Shown here: positions 22,601-34,600 of the stretch, piece by piece
Position numbering within the stretch: the first letter of the stretch is position 1
Layout of the letters: each line of letters opens with the position of its first letter
Source of the DNA: Phoronis ovalis
Taxonomy: Eukaryota > Phoronida > Phoronidae
DNA length: 42,566 nucleotides
NCBI GenBank assembly: GCA_028565635.1
Contig: JAOXYB010056944.1
Coordinates: 1-42,566, forward strand
Direction: 5' to 3'
Notes under the pieces: generated by a model
The model's input: the letters and a program-made list of their open reading frames with translations, nothing else
The model's database searches: none
What the model was told of the DNA's origin: nothing
Made by a program: the position numbers and the translations under genes

Positions 22601-25600
22601 TGCTATGGAAAAAAAGTTTACAAGCATGAAAGCTAATTTAGATGTGAAGCGGCAGTTGGTTATTTAAGCATAAAGGTAATAACATCGTTTTCTAGCGAAG
22701 TAATTACCGTCTCTTTAAATCTGTAGGTACATCTAATCTGGCTTTGCAGCTGGAATATGTACTGTCATGACAGCCTTGTTTCAACTTCGTCATTCTACTT
22801 ATGCGAGCAATTATGGCCTACAAAATTTGTGGATAAAACGTTCGTATATGTGCTGACTACTGCAAACAAATTGATATTTAATTATGCTAATGCATAAACA
22901 TTCTGCTGTGTAAAAATTATACCTGAGAAAGGCAAATCTGATTATTCTAACTAAATCATTCTAGGAACATTCTTTAAAAGGTAATTACCTTATTCCAATG
23001 CTGGTTTATGTGAGTTTGAAAAGTTTCACTGACATGGGCATGGAGACATTTCCTCTTATGCCATTTAATATTAATTACACTATACGAGCATGACGTACAT
23101 GACATGTTGATCGATTATTGGCATTCCTTAATCGTATTTACTGGTAGAAAGGTAAGACATCCCATATATATATACCGTAGGACACAAAAGTACATGGTTT
23201 TAAAAATGGTTTTTGTGAAATGTTTGTTAGCTACTGGGAACTTTCCAGATTGCATTATATTTGTTTGTTCTTAATTTATCGGACTAATGTACATAAAATG
23301 AGAACCAGATTCAGCATAAACTCACAACCAGATTCAAATCGACTTTCAAAAAGTGCATGTTTCTGAATCTGAATATGGTTCTCACTCTACGCAAGTCACT
23401 TACATGTCCATTCACAATTTGTATGAATTCGGGTCTAATATCTCTCAAAATCCATCCTCTTTCATGAAGATAAGAACAGCCACTAGCAACTTCAGCTAAT
23501 CTGTCTTGACACCAATGTTTATCTTTAGTTTTGTTGTACACAATGTCATACAGCGACAGCTCTCCATAACAGTTTATTTGGTAATACTGCAAAAAGTGAC
23601 CAGGCACTCGATGAAATTTCATATTTCCACTAATTTATAAACAAGTTAAATTTTATCTTTGGAAACTAAGGTACTGCAAATAAAAATATTACTCGAATTT
23701 TTCAAAAAGAAGCTGTGGGCAACCTTTAAAAAACAAACTTTTATATTTGAGTTTTTTGGTCCCAAAACATTACCCCTTCGTGGATTTTTGGAAGTAGCTG
23801 ATCTTTCAGAAAATGACTAGAGGGATTAACAGTACTATTTTAAATGCAATTGTAAAAACTGAGTGGCCCTTTTTATGGGCCAATTACATTTTCAAGAAGA
23901 GCTAATCAACTTTAAGAAGGCTTTAGAAAGGACATAGGTGGATGGCTGCCGTAGGCTGTATGGTACTTTTGAACAACCTTGGAAAATGGTCTGTCAATCT
24001 AAATCTTGGACATTTATCGCTGTGCATAACACTTTCTTATCTCTCAATAACTTTAATTTTTAATCAATCGACTTCATATTTGGTTAAATACAGGTCAAAG
24101 TACATGTCAGGTAAAATTTTGAGCTTTCATTTATTTATCAGGATGGATGACTGGTGGTTATATTTGTTCTCGAGAAGGTTTCTCATAATAACAGCTTAGA
24201 TTTTCATCACATTAGCTTCATAATTGGTACAGAGTAAGTAAGTACAGGTCATAGTGTAATTTTTACCTGGATACTTACAGTATGGTTGACTGACACTGCT
24301 CCACTTTCCATAAAGACAAAGCATTGACTTAACGATTCAAAGGCCATAGGGTAGTGGGCATATTATACTTAGTTACTTTTTAGAATGACCTTGAAAAGTG
24401 GGTCAAATTTCGGAACTGAATCATTGATATTTTTTATTGAGCATAACACTTAGTCTCACAGTAACTGCTTTAGTTTTTAATTAAACAGCTTTTATCATGT
24501 TTGGTACAACACAAAAGCAGATCAAAGTATGTATATGTCAGATATAATTTTGACTTGGATCACTTTCAAGATGGTCAACTGGTGGCCATATTTGTTCTCG
24601 TGATACATTGTACCAACAGCTTCCATTTTTATCCAATTAGCTTCATATTTATTACGGATTCAGATGTAATTTTGACCTGGATTACTTCCAACATGACCGA
24701 CTGACAGCCATGGGCATCTGTCTGCAAAAGCACACCTGTTGTGTTCATAGAACAGATTGAAACAATTGTCACAATCAAGCTACCTTGGCCAAAATTTTCA
24801 TCAAACAGATCTTTAAAAAAATCTGAGTTATTTTAAGAATTAATTTTTAAAAGTTCTGTTATAGACTTATTTAAAAGAACTAAATATAGCGGTTAAACAT
24901 ATATGCACGCTTTTTTATCCCAGCTTGCCTAAAATTACTAATTCTTCAAACAGCAAGTAATTTGAATCACACTAATAAAACCTTATTAACTTACTATACT
25001 TTAATGTATAACAAATTAATTTTATAATAATTAATTAGCACTTATATGTACCCAGAAACATCTGATGCATTAATGTAACAGTTTTCTTAAAATTGACAAA
25101 ATAACTGAACAGTAGACTACAAAAAGACATTTTGATTTACTGTTAAGCAGCTGATTTTTTTATAGAAGAGTGTTGTTCTTAAATCAATTAGACCTATGTA
25201 GCTAGTTTCCTAAACAGGATGTATGTACTAACTAAAAGCCATAGTTTGATAAACCCAATACTAATGACAATTTAAGATTCCTATCTTTAATAGCCATAAT
25301 TAATCATCCCTTGCTGCTTTTTATTCTGCTTACCATTTGAAATGTCTCTAATTCCGGCTTTGGCAAGATTCTAACCATTTGCACAAAGTAATAGCATTGC
25401 AGCTGCATTAATTCATCAATTTCGTTCTTAGAAAAAAAATCAATAGGTGCCTCTTCAAACATAATTCTAAATTCCTAAGGAAGAAAACAAGTAAACAATA
25501 TTTCCATCATGTACACATGCACAGATATAAAAAGCAACTCAAGGGTTTTCACGTAATTGTAATCTACAAATTTTCAAGATTTTTAGCAGTTAGTTAGTTG

Positions 25601-28600
25601 GTGTTGTGTACTGAGCCAGGCCCGTCAGATGAGGGGGTGCGCTCCCCCCTTTTGAAATAACAGGAACATTTGTTTACACCCTAATCACAGAATCAAGCGT
25701 ATGGTTAAGTGGCAGGAGGTTGCATAATTACACAAGAGTTACCATAGGTGTGGAAAGATTAGCCTTTCTTGTCCTCATCATTACATTATGATTTCAAACA
25801 TAACATAAATAAACAATAACACGATTCGTACAAATGCACCAACGAAATATGGAATTTCAAAGCATAATTTATAAATGACGCTAACCGGTTAAATGCCATT
25901 TTCTCAACTTTATTGCATGTACACTGTGATCGGAAATAAATGCGCCAAGTTCAACATTTCATAAAAGTTTATTTTTTCAAAAAGTACTTTCCAAATTTGA
26001 AACAAATAAAAATAAAGGTAATTCATTTATAATTGGAATATTATGACATTATTAAAATTTCTCAAGAGTATTTATGTTGTTTTTGCATTTTTTGTGAAAC
26101 ATAGCATTTTAGAGATAAGCATGAACAAATTTAATAACGGCTATATTTCACTGATAATTATTATATTCTGATGATTTAATTTGTTTTAGAGATAAGCATG
26201 AACAAATTTAATAACGGCTATATTTCACTGATAATGATTATATTCTGATGATTTAATTTGTTTTAGAGATAAGCATGAACAAATTTAAGAACGGCTATAT
26301 TTCACTGATAATGATTATATTCTGATGATTTTTAAAATTTGTTTTAGAGATAAGCATGAACAAGTTTAATAACGGCTATATTTCACTGATAATGATTATA
26401 TTCTGATGATTTAATTTGTTTTAGAGATAAGCTTGAACAAATTTAATAACAGCTATATTTCACTGATAATGGTTATATTCTGATATGTAGTATTTTTTTA
26501 CAGAAGTGAACTAGAACTAAGAAATCTTTTAATTTTGCATGAAATTATTAAAATATTAAATTTTGTATCTGGACAAATCTGAGATAGGCGTCATATTGGG
26601 CTCTGCTAAATTACGGGATGTTCTTAGAATTTTATTATTTACAGCAAATAGATTAAACTAAGTTAAAAGTAGTACCTCACTACTCAGTAACGACGTATCC
26701 ACTTCCAAGCATACATTTGAATTGTGTGAAAATTTATTTGAAACAAAACGTAGTAAAAAGAACGAAAGAGTAAAAAAGATGCTTTTCACCGACTTTCTGA
26801 ATATCACTCAAATCACCAAATGTGTATGATATTTACATCCACTCTTAGAACAATAAACTAAAAAATTATTTATTTCACCAAAAAATGATTCGAAACTAAA
26901 ATAGCAAAAACTTTCAGTCGACTTAAAACCATAACACTATTAAATGGGCAGTAAAGGTGAGTTTCCAAAAACTGAAATCTCATTAGCATTTGATATCAGC
27001 AGGGGTAAAAGACAAGCACCGTAACGTTAAATAGATGACACGCATGAAGCAGATAAGTTAAGAATTGCACAGATGATACCATTACAATTATTTCGATGTC
27101 TCGTTTTCTATTTATTAACCAAAATCTTCGAGTAACACATGTTAAAACTTGGATCATTTATTTCCGGTCACACAAGCTTGATCCTTGTCCCTGTTGTCAG
27201 CTTAATATCTTTCAAGCCTCGGGTTGTTATTGATGTACACTGTATTCGCAATGATTAAATTTATAAGTAAAGTTTACCTTGTTGTTGAGGACCATTGCGT
27301 TTGTACTAATTACTTTTATAAGTAGGTTTGAAACGTTTTCTACGTGCTGGAACAATTTGTGCAATCAAAATAAATGTAATACTTGTGTTAGGTACGGATG
27401 CGCTCGATTTTTTTCCTGAACCCTTTTTTATGTCTATCCGTCTAATTCACGAAGACCAGACAAGCAAAACGTATTCTAATTTTTTAAAAATGTCATACTG
27501 GTGGTCTCAGAGAGCTTTGCGGAGCAGTGGTTATACCACGTCCACCTGGCATGTCAAAGATCCCGAATTCGATCCTTTCAAGATAAAAGAAAATACCTGA
27601 CTCTCAACAGTAGGGACTGTGTATCCCTCGTGGCTCGGATGACTACGTTAAATAGTGGTCCCGTCTCTGTGAGGTCTATCTGTCAGTAACGTTAAAGAAC
27701 GGCTATTTGATGTCGGTAAATGACCATCAATTAGTACTAGTCCTTCCTCTCCTTGTATTGTTTATTTTCACTCGGGCATAAATCCGTACCTGCTAGGGTG
27801 TTATTGCATGGAATTGTAAGTTTGCCAAGTGTATATTAGTGCACTGAATACGGAAGCCTCACTGTATACTCCCCAGGGATTTGAAACTGTTCGTGGAACA
27901 GGCCCATAACGGGTAATTGTGTAAAAAAGTCCTGTACGGTGTATATAAAGCCGCTTTGATTTACTACATGTATATGTGTAAGATAAAGGACTATATAAAA
28001 ACAAATACAAATTCCAAAAAAATACATTACATGCAACACTGATTTTGTATTTTGCACCTTATAATATTGTTTTAATTATGATTTTATAGTCAACTTAGAA
28101 AGCTGATTTTATGCTCAAAATGAAGGATATAAAATGCATTAAAAAAAATTGGCAGTTAAACGGGCCCTGGACCCCATGCTGATTACGGAAGGGGACACCC
28201 CTGCTGGACTGAATTTACTACAAACGCACCCCCCTTTTGAAAAAGTGTCTGACGGCCCTGTATGAAAAATTAACATATATACCATATGTACTGATTTCTT
28301 AAAGCATAATTTCCATCAAACAGATTATCAGCTTTACCCAGAGGTGAAAGGCAATATGAAAAGGGGGAAGCAAGTTTCAACAAAGTTTTGCGTGAAATTG
28401 AACATTCTTCTTGTCAGCTCATGATATACACACTTTACGTGTTACTTGCTTTGGATATGTTTTTTTTGCCTAAATCACAAAAGAGGTACTTTGTTGGACA
28501 TTTTGTTAGGTTTGTCACTTAAAGCTTTACTTTGAAAGGGTGCGATTCTGATCAAAACCTACATCTTGAAAAAATGCAAGTGCTAATATGAAGAATGGGA

Positions 28601-31600
28601 TTTACCAACATGGTGCCCCCCCCCCCCCCCCCCTCAGGTACTTTATTAGTATGGTTGTAGTACATGACCTCAAATATAGGTATATCCCCCAGCAAAAATA
28701 GAGAAAAGAAGGATTATATAGCACAAGTAAAGCACCAAGAATACTCAAATTGTTTTTTTAAATAAGATGCTCCCAAGGCAACACATAAATGACATATTGC
28801 AGGACTGTTAGTATAGAGATGGTAAATGCCAGTTGGTTCTGCCAAATCTTGACAAAATCAAACCAGTCTCCAAAAACTGTTTATTGACGAACAATAGAAA
28901 GTTTTTGATCGCGACCCTACTACTATTACGTACATTTTCTCTGTTCTTATGCCTCACTGTTATTCTAGGTGGATTGCTAGGTAATCTTTCTGCCATATCA
29001 CAAGGAAAATATCCAGAGATTGTCATTGCCTCTGAGCGAGCATTAACATAAGGAGGTTCACTACCTAGAAATCCAAAGAAAAATGCTTTTTCATAGGATT
29101 AAATTGTTTAGGATAAAATTACTGGACTAAGTGTGTTAAATTTTGTTTTATTGGTTTCATGAGTCCTTAAAAATGTACTGCTCTGAAACTTCCATTTGTT
29201 ACAATCAATTTGAAAATAAATAATTGCTAAAATAGACACATTTGTATCAATAGTAAAAATTAAGAATTTTCAGGATTTTATCCTTAAAATCTGCTTCTCA
29301 ATGTTTGTACAAATCCTTACTTAAAGCCTCCTCTTCTGTTTTTAAGCCTGGGGATGTTTTAATGCCTAGACTCTGTAAAATAAATGAAAATACATGTGGT
29401 TCAGAATGTGAAATAAGCTTTAGATATAAGTATAAATTTTCTAAAATTGTGTATGTAAGAAGTAAACATGAAAGATATGATGTGTGAAAGCTGCTCTTAA
29501 TTATTACCCAAAGACAAGCTTTAGGAATACATGATAAATCTTCCTTGAATTCAAGAAATGTTGCAAGTTGTTACTTTATGGGACATGATAATGATTTCAA
29601 TAAATTATGCAGCACACATTCAAATATGTAAGGTAACAGCTGAAAACAGTGTACCGTATTTTATAATTTGAGACTTATTTTTTTAGTGAGATTCACAAAA
29701 CACATTTTGACTTTGAGCTTGGTATGCTGAACAGTATAAGAAAGTATGAAAACTGTTACACACTATATTTATTTCGAAGTCATAGATTTATTTAATGATA
29801 TAAACTATACAAAAATACAAAGTAGGTATTCACAAATTTTAGAAAATACATCTGCTTGATAATTGCTAAAGCATATTTCCAAGCTTGGAAAATACTGATA
29901 CACTATTGACTAAAACCAAGACTACAAGACTAAAAGTAACATCAAATGCTTCTTGACTAATCTTATTTCCAAGCTTGAAAAGGCCACTGTTTGATAAACA
30001 CTTGACTACAAGGCCAAGTTTCCAAGCTTGGAAATTCATACTATAAAAAAACAAAGTTACAATTTCTGACTGAGCTTCATCTTTGACTAAATTATATATA
30101 AAATCTGGAGTTTAATTAAACAACTGTTTAGAGCTAAGACAATTTTCTACTGCAAGACAATTCTATAAAATAAAACGCTTGTTTTAGTCAAACTCTACAG
30201 TAAACATGTATATATCTGTAGCCAGATATCCTAAAGTGCTGTGGGGTAAAGTTGAAGCCATATTCCAACTGGTGGAGAAGGGTGACATTGCAGTGCCAAA
30301 AATAAAAGTTTTGTTCCATCGATTGGATTGACTGTAAGTGCAAGAACAGTTTAATATTCCGTACTTTTGATTCCACATACCAGTTAAGATATATCCAAAG
30401 TGTATTTTAAAAATATCAGTAGTTACTAATAACTAATACCTTCTCATATTACTATTTTCTCATGCATATATTGAGGCAAACATTTCTGGAATTCAATATT
30501 CAATTTTGCTTCATACACGTATATGACGGGAGGGGGGGTTATACTAAAATCACAGTTTCCTTTAAAAAATTAAACATGTTCAGAAAATTGTTTATTTTTC
30601 AGCTTTTCAATTCTCTCCAAAGCCTTGGTGTTAGTGACAAACTTGAAGTTTTATTAGAACTTCTGGAGAGCAGAAACTTGTCAGCAGCCTTTATGCATGC
30701 AAAGAAACTGAAGCAGCTCAATCGGCTTAGACATTCATTCATAGCATTAACAAAGAAAAAATGCTGGGAAGACGTGAGAGAAAGCTATCCCATGCACTCG
30801 TCTGATGAGGCAATAGAGCCTTACTTAAAGCTATTTAGTAAGTGAAACAATTTCTTTAAGAAGATCCTTTTTAAAATTTGTTATTTGTTATTATGACAGT
30901 CATGTAATATATAAATTAAAACTGTATGTTTTGCTATTTATACCAAAATAAAGCAATTGCTTGACCAAGTAATAACTAGCTTAAATATTTATCAAATTCG
31001 GGATAACTTTTATTTCAAGCATCGTACTAGTTTTCAGTCAGAATTAGTTTCATTATATATTATAAAGAACGTTTACTGGTTCAAACAATTTATTTCTCGC
31101 CAATTTTCTCACTACCTCCGTTTTATATTGCAATAGGTAAAAGAGCAAATTTTGTTTGATAATTAAGCTCTTATTAAATATCACGTATAATTTTACAGGT
31201 CACAGAGAACAGATGCCTGTGTCATTTGTGAAATATTGCGAGAACGCAGTTTCTCAAACAACAGATCCAACCATAAGTTTCGAAGTGAGCATCAATATTG
31301 CAAGTGGAGGAAAACGTGTATCGTCTGAAAGAAAGAAAAAGTTTCTAGCAAATATAAAGAAAATATCCTAAAAGAACAGAAACAGCTACAAGATGTGACA
31401 GCAACATCGTTTTCACCCCAGAAGTCGCCTTCAAAATCTCTTCCACATTAATCACCTGCTGCTGCAGCCATTAAGGAAGAATACATGCGACTGTCAGAAT
31501 CCAACGGGCATCATCAGCTGTAAAAAGCTCAAGTATGAACAGTCGGGCGAGAAAATCATTGCATTACCGAGCCACGTCCACCCCAGAAACCTCTGAGCTT

Positions 31601-34600
31601 GACCTATCCACTTCAGACTCCACTTCAATGAACAACACATTTGCTGATTTATCACCTCTATCTCCTACAGTTTCACCTACCACTTCCTGCAAACAGACTG
31701 AAGAAACTCTGACTTGCCCTACAACTGCTAAAGACCCGCAACACAAGCTTTTAACAATGCTACTCATCCTACCGCTTCTGTTCAGCCCTCGGCCTATGAG
31801 TTTTCAGAAGACGATGAGGATGGTGATTGGCTTAAAAAAGCGCCGTTATGGAAAATATCATAAGTTGAAAATTACATATGTTTGGCTTTTGATATTTCAT
31901 GTCACTGTTGGTGAGATATCTGTGGATTGGGGCTAGACAGAATAAAGTTTGTATTATGTAATACACTTTTATACCAATGTACACAGTACTATGGGCGTAT
32001 AGTCTATAATAGCATCAGTTTAATATTTGGTACCAGGTAAAAACAGGTCAAAATTGTAAGCTAAATATAATTTAGTCAAAGATGAAGCTCAATCAGAAAT
32101 TGTAATTTTGTTTTTTTATAGTGTGAATTTCCAAGCTTGGAAACTTGGCCTTGTAGTCAGCAGTGTTTCTCAACCAGTGGCGTTTCCAAGCTTGTAAATA
32201 AGATTAGTCAAAAAGCATTTGACATTATTTTTAGTCTTGTACTTTTGGTAGACTGACCTCAGTCCCTTTTGGGTGTTTTTAAACCGTATTCATTTATGAC
32301 ACTTTTTAGCGACTTACATGATTTTTTCTGCTCATGTGTAATATTATACAACCAAATATTATGATATTTTACAATAAATGATATTACAATAATATGCAGA
32401 AAACAGTCTGGACTACAGACCAACTTTTGGTTTTAGTCAATAGTGTATCAGTATTTTCCAAGCTTGGAAATATGATTTAGTAATTATCAAGTAGATGTAT
32501 TTCCTAAAATTTGTGAATACCTACTTAACTGTATTTTTGTATAGTTTATGTGATTAAATAAATCTATGACTTCGAATTAATTAGTGTGTAATAGTTTTCA
32601 TACTTTCTTATGCTATTCAGTATGAGCTCAAAGTCAAAATGTGTTTTGTGAATCTCACTAAAAAAATAAGTTTCAAAATTATAAAATACACTGATTAAAA
32701 TTGTATCATTTTATAGGATGCTGATCACATCACGCAACTGTATGTTAGTGTACATAAATTGCTTAGATGGCTTTTACACATATGTCATGATGAATTTTAA
32801 AGTTGAATTCATAATTATAATGCATTTTCCCAATTTGTTGAAAGACATAGCGACCCTATTTTTTTACTATAACTTTATCTTATCTCATAATAATAACAAC
32901 TTTAACTAATTTGCATGAACAAACTGAAGACATGAAAGTATACAATCATCCCAAGTATCCCAATCATCTTTTTTTATGTGTAAAGCTCATTTGTGTAAAT
33001 CATATGTCTCACCGGCAACATATTTTGAAAATCAAGGTCAAAGGTCATGTGCTCTTCAGGTGCAGTATGGTCATAAAGCTATGTGTAATATTTGGAACGG
33101 TGGTTATAATGTTGTAGCCTAAAATTGCTTTTAAGCAATTACTTTTTATTAATAACAAAAAAACAATGATTTGTTAAAAAATTCAGATTATCCTCGTTAT
33201 TTTCTTTAATACCATGCCTATTTTCATGAAGATCCTGCAAGCAGTGTAGGAGGAACAGAGGCTTGTCAAAATGAACAGAACATTGCTGCCAGTCAGCCAT
33301 ATTAAAAACAATCAAAAAGTTGATTCTGAATTATTCATCCTCTTGGTATATGTTAATGGTATGCCAAGTTTCACAAAGTTCCTGCTAGTGGTGAAGGAGA
33401 AGTGATTTGTGACAAAATGTTAGCGCCAATGGAAAAATAGTACTTATATTTCCCACTCTGTTTCATATGTGAGATAGTAATGGTGATTGAAACTATGGAT
33501 TGATATATTCAATAATTTTACAAAATCTCACAATTTTGCATTTGCCTATAAAATGTTGGTTCAAAAAAATAAATGCACTTACCCCATCTATTTCAGGATG
33601 ATGAATATAAGATAACGGCAGTAATTTTGGCATTTCAATAACTTGACAAAATCCTGATAGTCTGTGTTTGCCTGTAAAGATTTGTTTCTTTGTACAACAT
33701 TTGTATAGTAATTATAGAGTATTTTGTGAAGCTCTTAAAAATTGGGCTTCTAATCAAGGAATGGTAGGATGTTTTTGGAGAATAAATGGAAATATAAGGC
33801 TATCGTCAATGTCAGAAATGTATTCTTTGCGAATAAAAATTAATTTTAACCATTGAGCACCTTTTATTTTGCATTTATACAGTATTGTAGCGAAATTTAA
33901 CTTTGATTTTGAACTATCATTATTGTATAGCGGATTCCCTCCCGTATGTCTATCTATATTACTGCATAGCAGATTCCCTCCCGTATGTCTATCTATATTA
34001 TATATAGCGGATTCCCTCCCGAACGTCTATCTGTATTATATATAGCGGATTCCCTCCCGAACGTCTATCTATATTATGTATAGCGGATTTCCTCCCGAAC
34101 GTCTATCTATATTATGTATAGCGGATTTCCTCCCGAACGTCTATCTATATTATGTATAGCGGATTCCCTCCGCTGGTTGGCTATAAATAGCCTGTGTCAC
34201 TGTATTGTAATTCAGTTGCTCGCTTACATTTGAACAATAAACTTTGTGTCGTTCTCATCAAGTATCACTCTTATTCTCGTCTTTTTACAAACTAGTGCAG
34301 ACTCAGCCAACTGCCCTGAGCCAAAGTCTGCACTTCACGTCTTTCGTTACAGTATTCTTAAGTTTGAGCTTCTGTTCAAGCAAGGTATTACATATGGATA
34401 AATAAAGAAGTTTCAAGTTAAGGGTTCTATTAAAGACAGCTTAAAAAAGGCTTGTATTTAATGTTAATTTTGTAAGGACTTCTATTATACTGAAGCTTTT
34501 TAGTTTCATTTAATAATATAATTTTTGGGACTAATTTGAACTTCACAGGTCATTGTTATGCAAGTGATTAGGTCCTAACAGTTTTGGCGGCTTGTGTCAA

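Larger units (their letters stand above)
25617..28260. mobile_element. Possible hAT-like element bracketed by CAGGSCCGTCAG ends
   Basis: The left end reads CAGGCCCGTCAGA, and the right end read inward on the other strand is CAGGGCCGTCAGA. CAGGG-type ends are common in hAT elements. Subterminal CCCCCCTTTTGAAA blocks lie near both ends but in the same orientation. No 8-bp target duplication is visible and no transposase remains. The two ends might therefore belong to separate solo remnants. Confidence 0.35.
29647..32693. mobile_element. Long-arm inverted-repeat element with palindromic boxes
   Basis: The left arm (29647-30098) and right arm (about 32064-32693) are inverted copies ending in CAGTGTA. 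The right arm has about 180-200 extra bases near 32220-32430. Each arm holds three copies of a 16-bp palindrome. The interior contains a spliced, broken open frame on the plus strand. No target-site duplication is evident: flanks GCTGAAAA and ATTAAAAT do not match, so the outer limits may be off by a few bases or the copy is old. CAGTG ends resemble some hAT elements. I could identify no transposase. Confidence 0.75.
25475..33582 (-). other. Transposon-filled 8.1-kb intron of the TIR-pseudokinase gene
   Basis: This intron separates the two N-lobe exons of pseudokinase 2 (phase 0 on both sides). It holds the 25617-28260 hAT-like bracketed region, a 77-bp array, a tRNA-derived SINE and the 29647-32693 long-arm element. 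The part from 32.9 to 33.4 kb reads like generic molluscan intronic repeat. I saw no convincing extra kinase exon, though a short one cannot be excluded. Confidence 0.65.
21849..33671 (-). other. Pseudokinase 2 exons of the TIR-pseudokinase gene
   Basis: Residues about 856-1113. The N-lobe is short. The expected VAIK lysine is replaced (FRIMF, F891). YYQINCYGELSLYDIV fits the hinge and alpha-D region. HRD reads LRD with D981 kept, but the Mg-binding asparagine is Phe986 (RDIRPEF). DFG appears as TDG (997-999). PLE (1015-1017) stands for APE, GSDVFTFGILVYEV (D1029) is alpha-F, and LYRPSMADIAESL is the terminal RP helix. The fold resembles tyrosine-kinase-like kinases, but the active site is broken differently from domain 1. 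The HRD region (23404-23586) and C-lobe exons are clear; the two N-lobe exons less so. Confidence 0.75.
33886..34351 (+). mobile_element. Solo LTR
   Basis: The unit begins TGTAGCG and ends GTTACA (TG...CA) and is flanked by the 4-bp repeat GTAT (33882-33885 and 34352-34355). It carries a TATA box (TATAAATA, 34182-34189) and an AATAAA signal 54 bp further on (34236-34241), in the order expected for U3-R-U5. The U3 is dominated by a 38-bp tandem array. No internal region or second LTR is near, so it is a recombined solo LTR of an LTR retrotransposon, probably Ty3/Gypsy-like. The class is inferred from the 4-bp duplication only. Confidence 0.75.

Noticed and set aside
26107-26484. Possible CRISPR array
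   Set aside because: The units are contiguous with no unique spacers, and the genome is eukaryotic.
27328-27600. 90-codon plus-strand open frame
   Set aside because: It runs through the pol III boxes of the SINE and shows no protein similarity.
28617-28634. Long poly-C run as a structural element
   Set aside because: It is a simple homopolymer, prone to sequencing error. Similar runs near 2691 and 6819 suggest no specific function.
28808-29051. Open frames on both strands (72 codons each), the minus one reading MTISGYFPCDMAERLPSNPP
   Set aside because: No recognisable domain, and a stop closes the frame. It cannot serve as an in-phase exon of the surrounding gene: the plausible acceptor is in the wrong phase. 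It may be a repeat relic.
31535-31936. A separate intact 133-codon gene
   Set aside because: It changes frame relative to the upstream and downstream readable segments and is part of the decayed gene inside the long-arm element.
33928-34175. Possible CRISPR or centromeric satellite
   Set aside because: The array is confined to the U3 of a solo LTR and has no spacers.
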